DNA from: Candidatus Poribacteria bacterium
GTDB taxonomy: Bacteria; Poribacteria; WGA-4E; WGA-3G
Length of the DNA stretch: 64,000 nucleotides
NCBI GenBank assembly: GCA_958295815.1
Contig: OY282374.1
Span: 4,492,682-4,556,681, forward strand
Direction of reading: 5' to 3'
This document shows positions 58,828 through 64,000 of this stretch, in pieces (position 1 is the first letter of the stretch; each line of letters begins with the position of its first letter). The notes under the pieces were generated by a model, which made no database searches, had not been told where the DNA came from, and saw only the letters and a program-made list of their open reading frames with translations. The position numbers and the translations under genes are program-made.

Positions 58828-59931
58828 ATGTCAAGTGTGTTTAAATCTAAAAAGACTATTGTTATTAGCGTCGTTGTTTTAATTTTCTTGCTTATGCAAA
58901 TAGAAACTTATGCTGATCAGGGTTGGGAATGGAAAACGCCGATCCCGACTGAGAGAGTAGGTTTCGCGACTGCTGTCGTGGGTAATAAGATTTATCTCAT
59001 CGGTGGCACCCTTTTTGAAAGCGTGTTGGGCAATAAAGGAGGACCTGTGGGTCCCTTTGGAACTCGAACTGTTGAGGTGTATGACACGCAGACAAACACG
59101 TGGCAGCGAGTCGCAGATATGCCAACACCACGCCAAACTCATGAAGCTGCAGCTGTTAACGGCATCATTTATGTCTTCGGAGGCGTCAATAGAAAAAAAA
59201 ATGATCCACAATGGAAATATCCAGTGAACGTAGAGGCATACGATCCAGCGACAGATAGATGGACCCGGAAACGAAATATGCCGGATTCTCGTGTATCCTT
59301 TGACGCTGGTGTGGCTGATGGAAAAATCTATGTCATCGGAGGTAGGGTTCTCTTCAGTGGAGAACGGCTAAGCCGTGTTGATGTCTATAATCCCGCCACC
59401 GATACGTGGACAAAGGGTCCAAAAATGCCGACCCCACGCTCGGATTTAAGTGTGGCGGCAGTCGGCGACCGAATTTACACCATCGGCGGACGTGGATGGC
59501 CACCAGTTAACTTTGGTCCCGAGCTGACGGTCATTGAGGAATATGATCCGATAAACCGTCGATGGCGGCAGAAGAGTGATATGTTAGACGCCAGACTCTC
59601 TTTTCAGACAGCAGTTGTTAGGAACTCCATCTATTTGATTGGCGGACTCTTTTGGAGAGGCGGAGGAGCCGCGAACGAGTATTTAGCGAGTGTGCCTGTG
59701 TACGATGCACAGAAAGATGCGTGGAGCGATATTCCATCACTGCCAACGTCTTTCGTACTTCAAGGTGGAGCGGCGGTCAACGGAAGGATTTATGTTTTCG
59801 GAGGCACGAAAGCAGTTGGTAACGGTTGGGAGTATTTTCCAGACGTTTTGGTATATGATACCGGTTTTCGTGCTGTTGAAGCAAACGGCAAATTGCCCAC
59901 ACGTTGGGGTGAACTGAAGCAATCTCAGTGA
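58828..59931 (+). CDS. Secreted Kelch-repeat protein with TRWGELK tail
   Basis: A 367-residue paralog of the preceding gene (51 bases apart). ATG 58828 follows AGAGGAG by eight bases; an upstream in-frame start at 58786 has none. Signal helix KTIVISVVVLIFLLMQIETY. Six blades: KIYLIGG, IIYVFGG, KIYVIGG, RIYTIGG, SIYLIGG, RIYVFGG. The end is FRAVEANGKLPTRWGELKQS-Q. An insertion in blade 1 (FESVLGNKGGPVGPFGTR) and blade 5 (FWRGGGAANEY) distinguish it. The tnpB element begins directly after its stop codon. Confidence 0.88.
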   Translation: MSSVFKSKKTIVISVVVLIFLLMQIETYADQGWEWKTPIPTERVGFATAVVGNKIYLIGGTLFESVLGNKGGPVGPFGTRTVEVYDTQTNTWQRVADMPTPRQTHEAAAVNGIIYVFGGVNRKKNDPQWKYPVNVEAYDPATDRWTRKRNMPDSRVSFDAGVADGKIYVIGGRVLFSGERLSRVDVYNPATDTWTKGPKMPTPRSDLSVAAVGDRIYTIGGRGWPPVNFGPELTVIEEYDPINRRWRQKSDMLDARLSFQTAVVRNSIYLIGGLFWRGGGAANEYLASVPVYDAQKDAWSDIPSLPTSFVLQGGAAVNGRIYVFGGTKAVGNGWEYFPDVLVYDTGFRAVEANGKLPTRWGELKQSQ

Positions 59932-59937
59932 TAGCAC

Positions 59938-60060
59938 CCAACGCCTAAAGGCGTGGGAGACCTCGGTTTCACAGCGACTGCGGTTTTCTCATAGAGTCTA
60001 CCGTCTTATTTTCGCTCCACCTGTGGGCATTTCCCTACGCAAAACGTAGGCATATCGTCA
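59938..60060 (-). ncRNA. Candidate omega RNA (reRNA) at the right end of the tnpB element
   Basis: TnpB proteins use a guide RNA made from the element's right end, usually overlapping the tnpB 3' end. The 120 bases between the tnpB stop and the terminal hairpin are noncoding, contain further stems, and end in the CCCACGCCTTTAGGCGTTGG-G hairpin on the minus strand. The guide would then be the flanking host DNA, here the 3' end of the Kelch gene. Placement is by family knowledge and structure reading only. Confidence 0.4.
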
Positions 60061-61167
60061 AGGAACGGCTATCCCTGCCCGCAAAATGTTTATCGCAGCG
60101 TTGATGTCTCTATCGTGGTGTGAACCACAGGCGGGGCATCTCCACTGCCTATCCTTCAAAGTTAGGGTTTCGTTATGATACCCACAATCGGAACAAGGTT
60201 TCGTTGTAGCTGTCCATTGACCGACTTGTTTGAAAAGACGCTTATGTTTTTGACATTTATACTTCAATATCTCAACAAACTGGTAGAAGGCGAGGTCAGA
60301 GACTTTACGTCCCCACAGGCGTTTCATACCCTCAAGGTTCAACGTCTCAAGGACTATCGTATCAAACTTCTTACAAAGTTTACTTGCAAGTTGCCAATGA
60401 AAGTCGTTGCGTTGGTTGGCTATTTTCCGATAGAGACGTGCGAGTTGTCGGACACACCACCACCAGCGATTAGAACCTTTCATTTTACGAGAAAGTTCTT
60501 TGTTGAGGCTACGAAGTTTGTCCAAGGACTGTTTCAAAGGTTGTCGGTGTTGTATCTTCTCACCCGTGCTAAGTGTCAAGTATGCGTCTTTCATACCGAA
60601 GTCTGCCCCAACACTCTTACCTGTTGCTGGCAGGGGTCTAAAATCTGTATAGGACGTTGTTATGCAAAGCCAATAGTTTCCACAGGTATCACGCTTTATC
60701 GTGATACGACTGATGCTACCGTGCCACTGGCGGTGTTTATGGAAAGTATACGGCACTTTATCAAATCTCCACTTACCTTTATCCGACTTGCGGAATGTGA
60801 GTGTTATACGGTTGTTAGTGAGTTTATATCCAGTTTGTTTAAGAGTGACAGACTTAAACTTATGGCGCGGTTTGATATGGGGTTTACCACCGAGTTTTTT
60901 GAAAAAGCGTTGATACGCATTATCAATACGTTCCAACTCTGCTTGGATCGCTTGGCTTGGCAAAGACTGCCAATGTGGATGCGTGCTGCGTTTCAAATCC
61001 TTCACATGTTGACACATTGCAGCGTAGTTGGCATACGACAAGCCGTCTTTGTATCTTTGGTCTTGCCACTTATGAAAGTATTCATGCACTTGCCACATAT
61101 CGTCAAGCAAGTTGCCAATGCGGATTGTATTCGACTGATTGTATATCTTATACTTATAGGTTTTCAT
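60058..61167 (-). CDS. tnpB: TnpB-family RNA-guided nuclease (IS200/IS605 OrfB)
   Basis: A 369-residue protein of normal TnpB length. The RuvC catalytic triad appears intact: D in SVGADFGMKDAYLTLS (about 186-201), E in IVLETLNLEGMKRL (about 272-285) and D in HDRDINAAINILRAG (about 350-364). The zinc ribbon is CSDCGYHNETLTL ... WRCPACGSHH (about 325-349). The N-terminal helix-turn-helix-like part MKTYKYKIYNQSNTIRIGNL is typical. It cuts DNA guided by an RNA from the element's end. All catalytic residues present suggests a functional or recently functional nuclease. A long frame on the opposite strand is a shadow. Confidence 0.93.
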   Translation of the reverse strand: MKTYKYKIYNQSNTIRIGNLLDDMWQVHEYFHKWQDQRYKDGLSYANYAAMCQHVKDLKRSTHPHWQSLPSQAIQAELERIDNAYQRFFKKLGGKPHIKPRHKFKSVTLKQTGYKLTNNRITLTFRKSDKGKWRFDKVPYTFHKHRQWHGSISRITIKRDTCGNYWLCITTSYTDFRPLPATGKSVGADFGMKDAYLTLSTGEKIQHRQPLKQSLDKLRSLNKELSRKMKGSNRWWWCVRQLARLYRKIANQRNDFHWQLASKLCKKFDTIVLETLNLEGMKRLWGRKVSDLAFYQFVEILKYKCQKHKRLFKQVGQWTATTKPCSDCGYHNETLTLKDRQWRCPACGSHHDRDINAAINILRAGIAVP

Positions 61168-61390
61168 GGACTATCAAGTCTCAAGTCTTTAACCCCTAAC
61201 GAGTGGGTAGGCAGACACGTTGTCTCGCAACAACGCTCGTTATGTCTGCCAACTTGATACTATAATTACACTACATTTTAGCCTATTTTGTCAAATCTAT
61301 TTCACAGGGATTACGCCTTTAGCGGTATTATATCCCAAAGCTAAAGCGTTGGGCTTTACGCCCGAATGCCCGTAAATAACGCAATCGGAA

Positions 61391-61640
61391 TGCTATACAC
61401 CTGTCGCCCCGCTGGGGCTTGGAATCTCTCTGAATCTGTATTTCTATACACATACCGCCCCGCTGGGGCTAAGGATACCACGTTTCAACATTATCTGTTG
61501 CCCATTAGTGGAGAATGCTATACACCTGTCGCCCCGCTGGGGCTTGGAGTCTCTCTGAATCTGTATTGCTATACACATACCGCCCCGCTAGGGCTAAGGA
61601 TACCACGTTTCAACATTATCTGTTGCCCATTAGCGGAGGG
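61391..61640. repeat. Two tandem 125-bp units with GCCCCGCTGGGGC hairpins
   Basis: Unit 1 (61391-61515) and unit 2 (61516-61640) are nearly identical. Each contains TGCTATACACCTGTCGCCCC-GCTGGGGCTTGG and, about 50 bases on, CTATACACATACCGCCCCGC-TGGGGCTAAGG, so a smaller GCCCC-GCT-GGGGC hairpin occurs twice per unit. The region 61263-61390 before it holds AT-rich DNA and a possible decayed tnpB-type end (61334-61354). A GGCGAGG palindrome, partly degenerate, follows at 61639-61659. Confidence 0.85.
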
Positions 61641-61701
61641 CGAGGTTAGGAAACTTCGCATACCTATTTTTGAGAGAAATTTATAGTAAATCCTAAACAT
61701 C

Positions 61702-61773
61702 AGCCCCAGAGGGGCGAAATGTCTATAGAGGTGTTATACCCACCAACGGATAAGCCCCAGAGGGGCGAAATGT
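61702..61773. repeat. Two copies of AGCCCCAGAGGGGCGAAATG
   Basis: Copies at about 61702-61722 and 61752-61773, 50 bases apart, each with the hairpin GCCCC-AGA-GGGGC. They lie directly upstream of the second WD40 gene and are relatives of the GCCCCGCTGGGGC units before them. Confidence 0.75.
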
Positions 61774-61819
61774 GCGTCATAGAATAAATTGTCCAAAGTC
61801 TGGTATAAGGAGTGATATT

Positions 61820-63889
61820 ATGAAAAACGCACTTGTTAACAAAAAAAAATTGGTAGTGATTTTAGGTGTTGTGTTGATATGTGTTGCGGCGCAGGGCATT
61901 AGTTATGCTCAGGCTGCGGACGAGTATCCCCCAACATCACGTATCTATCTACTCAAAGACGGAGTTTCTGCCCTCCTTCCCAATGAAGGCGTTGATCTCC
62001 AGTCAGGAGGTCCAAGATTAAGGGTTTATACCCCAACGAACGGAACGACTGAATCTGTCAATTCAGTTCGCAACTCCAGATGGCAGCGGCGGGATGACTC
62101 AACGGGTCCCTGGGTTGATGTTCCTGATTCAGAAAAAGCTACAGGATTATACGGCTATGTGCTAACGCTTCCGGGTGAATACAGATGGGTTGGCGAGATT
62201 AACTCGAATGGTTTATGGGGAAAATACGCCAGTCGGAATATTCTTCGGCTCACGCCAAGAGGAGAAGAGACGGACATTCCAGCAGAAACAGAGGGTGTTC
62301 CGAGCGACCTACATAAGCTCACACTTGAGGGGCATGCGGAGTATCTCCTTTCCGTAGCGTTCTCGCCCGATGGTCACACATTAGCAAGTGGAAGTTATGA
62401 CAAGACGATTCGGTTGTGGGATGCTGAAACCGGCGAACACAAGCAGACGCTTAGAGGACATACGGAAGGTGTCACTTGCTTAGCGTTCTCCCCAGATGAT
62501 CGCATATTAGCGAGTGGAAGTTGGGACAGAACCATTCGGTTGTGGGATGCTGAGACCGGCGAACACAAGCAGACGCTTAGAAGGCATACGGATGGTGTTC
62601 GTGCCGTAGCGTTCTCGCCCGATGGTCGCACACTGGCGAGTGGAGGTTATGACAGGACGATTCGGTTGTGGGACGCTGAAACAGGACAACAGAAGCAGAC
62701 ACTTGACGGACATACGGATTATGTCCGCGGTATAGTGTTTTCGCTCGATGGTCGCACGTTAGCGAGTGGGAGTTATGACAGGACGGTTCGGTTGTGGGAT
62801 GTTGAAACCGGGCAAGAATTACAGAAACTTGAAGGACATACGAATGGGGTCCTTACCGTAGCGTTCTCCCCAGATGGTCGCACAATAGCGAGTGGGAGTT
62901 ATGACAGGACGGTTCGGTTGTGGGATGTTGAAACCGGGCAAGAACTGCAAACGCTTAGAGAGAATAACGGTGATGTCTATTCCGTGGCCTTCTCCTCGGA
63001 TGGTAGCACGCTGGCGAGTGGAGGTTATCACAATACGATTCAGATGTATCCTGATTCGATTCGGTTGTGGGATGCGAAAACCGGGCAAGAACTGCAGACG
63101 CTTAGAGGGCATAGGAGTGGTGTCACTTCCGTGGCGTTTTCTCGCGAGGGTAGCACGTTAGCGAGTGGGGGTTGGGACAAGACGATTCAGGTGTGGGAAC
63201 TGGCGCCCGCCATGCCCACCGAAGAACCCTCCCAACCCGAAGACGCTCTCATCACCGACAGTAGCGAAACCTCCCAACTCCAAGGCGATCTCAACGCCGA
63301 TGGGGTCGTCAATATCCAAGATCTCGTCCTCGTTGCCTCGCAGTTAGGGCAAGCTGGAGAGAATACGGCGGACATCAATGCTGATGGCGTGGTCAACATT
63401 CAAGATCTGGTCATGGTAGCAGGGACGTTCGCTGCTGTTGACTCGGCACCCGCTGCATATCCACAAATCGTTGACACGCTCACCGCAGAAGAGGTTCAGA
63501 GGTGGTTGCGCGGCGCAGCGCAACTTGAACATATAGATGCGACGATGGCAAGAGGGATCGTCGCGCTTAAAGATCTCTTGGCACTTCTGACGCCAGCAGA
63601 AACCGCTCTATTGCACAACTATCCGAACCCGTTTAACCCGGAGACGTGGATCCCGTATCAACTTGCTAAAGATGCGGAAGTTACACTGACGATCTATGCC
63701 GTGAATGGACATGTAGTCCGGCGGTTGACACTTGGACATCAACCTGCGGGTATGTATCAGAATCGTTCCCGCGCAGCATATTGGGACGGTCGGAATACAG
63801 CCGGTGAACTGGTCAGCAGTGGTCTGTATTTTTATACACTGACTGCCGGGGATTTCTCAGCGACGCGCCGGATGGTGATTTTGAAGTAA
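61820..63889 (+). CDS. Secreted WD40 (7-blade) protein with dockerin-like and FlgD/T9SS-like C-terminal domain
   Basis: A 689-residue protein; ATG 61820 follows AAGGAG by eight bases (the frame is open from 61772). Signal peptide (KLVVILGVVLICVAAQGISY). An N-terminal Ig-like region (about 35-150, with LPGEYRWVGEINSNGLWGKY) precedes seven WD40 repeats (LSVAFSPDGHTLASGSYDKT type), one propeller. Dockerin-like loops DLNADGVVNIQDLVLVASQL and DINADGVVNIQDLVMVAGTF follow. The C-terminal domain is LLHNYPNPFNPETWIPYQLA ... SGLYFYTLTAGDFSATRRMV, as in the 52639 gene. It is a domain-level paralog with half as many blades and an additional N-terminal domain. Confidence 0.92.
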   Translation: MKNALVNKKKLVVILGVVLICVAAQGISYAQAADEYPPTSRIYLLKDGVSALLPNEGVDLQSGGPRLRVYTPTNGTTESVNSVRNSRWQRRDDSTGPWVDVPDSEKATGLYGYVLTLPGEYRWVGEINSNGLWGKYASRNILRLTPRGEETDIPAETEGVPSDLHKLTLEGHAEYLLSVAFSPDGHTLASGSYDKTIRLWDAETGEHKQTLRGHTEGVTCLAFSPDDRILASGSWDRTIRLWDAETGEHKQTLRRHTDGVRAVAFSPDGRTLASGGYDRTIRLWDAETGQQKQTLDGHTDYVRGIVFSLDGRTLASGSYDRTVRLWDVETGQELQKLEGHTNGVLTVAFSPDGRTIASGSYDRTVRLWDVETGQELQTLRENNGDVYSVAFSSDGSTLASGGYHNTIQMYPDSIRLWDAKTGQELQTLRGHRSGVTSVAFSREGSTLASGGWDKTIQVWELAPAMPTEEPSQPEDALITDSSETSQLQGDLNADGVVNIQDLVLVASQLGQAGENTADINADGVVNIQDLVMVAGTFAAVDSAPAAYPQIVDTLTAEEVQRWLRGAAQLEHIDATMARGIVALKDLLALLTPAETALLHNYPNPFNPETWIPYQLAKDAEVTLTIYAVNGHVVRRLTLGHQPAGMYQNRSRAAYWDGRNTAGELVSSGLYFYTLTAGDFSATRRMVILK

Positions 63890-63899
63890 TAGTGTTATG

Positions 63900-64000
63900 G
63901 GTTGTGGGTTGTGGAAGGGATGGCGGTCAGCAGTCAGAATCAACGGTATGAATGCCGTGTGGCATTCCCCGGGTCAGAGGAATAGCGGTCAGCGGTCAGA
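63900..64000. repeat. GGGTTGTG and CAGTCAG modules with a third GAATGCC hairpin element
   Basis: GGGTTGTGGGTTGTGG-type units, GGCGGTCAGCAGTCAG, then ATCAACGGTATGAATGCCG-TGTGGCATTCCCCGGGTCAG (63939-63977), then AGCGGTCAGCGGTCAGA running off the window. The hairpin element is identical to that at 55201 and is placed inside a GTCAG-rich module. Confidence 0.75.

Larger units (their letters stand above)
59934..61262 (-). mobile_element. IS200/IS605-type element with tnpB only (IS1341-like)
   Basis: The tnpB gene is flanked by end structures expected for this group. The right end has an imperfect hairpin CCCAACGCCTAAAGGCGTGG-G (59938-59958). The left end has a two-part stem, GGCAGACA (61210-61217) with TGTCTGCC (61243-61250) enclosing GTTG/CAAC. 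There is no tnpA, so mobility would depend on a partner elsewhere. Exact borders are estimates. It abuts the stop codon of the Kelch gene. Confidence 0.65.

Noticed and set aside
60175..61257. 360-codon open frame on the plus strand
   Set aside because: It lies antisense to tnpB, whose RuvC and zinc-ribbon motifs are clear; the plus-strand product has no recognisable motif.

Overview
The window (64 kb, roughly 48% GC by eye) reads as a chromosomal piece of a diderm bacterium. Two TonB-dependent receptors, tandem lipoproteins, complex I genes, many phytanoyl-CoA dioxygenase-like (PhyH) oxygenases, and large secreted WD40/Kelch/LamG/TolB-like proteins with dockerin and FlgD-like C-termini fit Candidatus Poribacteria or a close relative. 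This is an inference from family content; no rRNA or other phylogenetic marker is present.

Layout. 1-3.7 kb: end of nuoL, a 58-residue two-helix membrane ORF, nuoM and nuoN. 3.7-7.5 kb: tRNA-Gln, a DUF1801 gene, tRNA-Glu, a DUF255/thioredoxin-like gene, gene remnants, and a DUF559 endonuclease gene flanked by inverted palindromic repeats. 7.6-14.5 kb: convergent PhyH genes, an enolase-superfamily gene, two small lipoproteins, a zinc dehydrogenase, a SPOUT methyltransferase and an aldo/keto reductase. 14.7-19.1 kb: translationally coupled nagA, TPR and CRTAC/ASPIC genes. 19.2-22.3 kb: two LamG secreted paralogs, a VOC protein and a third PhyH. 22.4-26.2 kb: a leftward operon of dehydrogenase, Gfo/Idh/MocA oxidoreductase, sugar isomerase and methyltransferase. 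26.3-32.9 kb: a HicA-like pair, fdhD, a TPR/propeller exported protein and hrpB.

32.9-44.6 kb is a leftward block: two TonB-dependent receptors, five tandem paralogous lipoproteins and two TolB-like propellers. 44.9-48.6 kb: DUF1800/DUF1501/NHL operon. 49.2-64 kb is a surface-protein region: two recently duplicated TolB-like genes, a LamG protein, a 14-blade WD40-dockerin protein, an ECF sigma factor fused through a membrane helix to a Kelch propeller, two secreted Kelch proteins, a tnpB element and a second WD40-dockerin protein.

Two themes stand out. First, nine exported proteins of three unrelated folds (LamG, TolB-like, Kelch) end in the same short tail, approximately V-x(6,7)-[LI]-x-T-x-W-[GA]-x-x-K, which looks like an undescribed C-terminal sorting or anchoring signal; the two WD40 proteins instead carry a dockerin plus FlgD/T9SS-like C-terminal domain. 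Second, the intergenic DNA is a mosaic of nested miniature elements: a 155-bp MITE with a clear 5-bp target duplication, a second MITE family with TATGGT termini, REP-like palindromes associated with a DUF559 nuclease, and several hairpin repeats. All functional statements are from reading the sequence and family knowledge; no database search was run.
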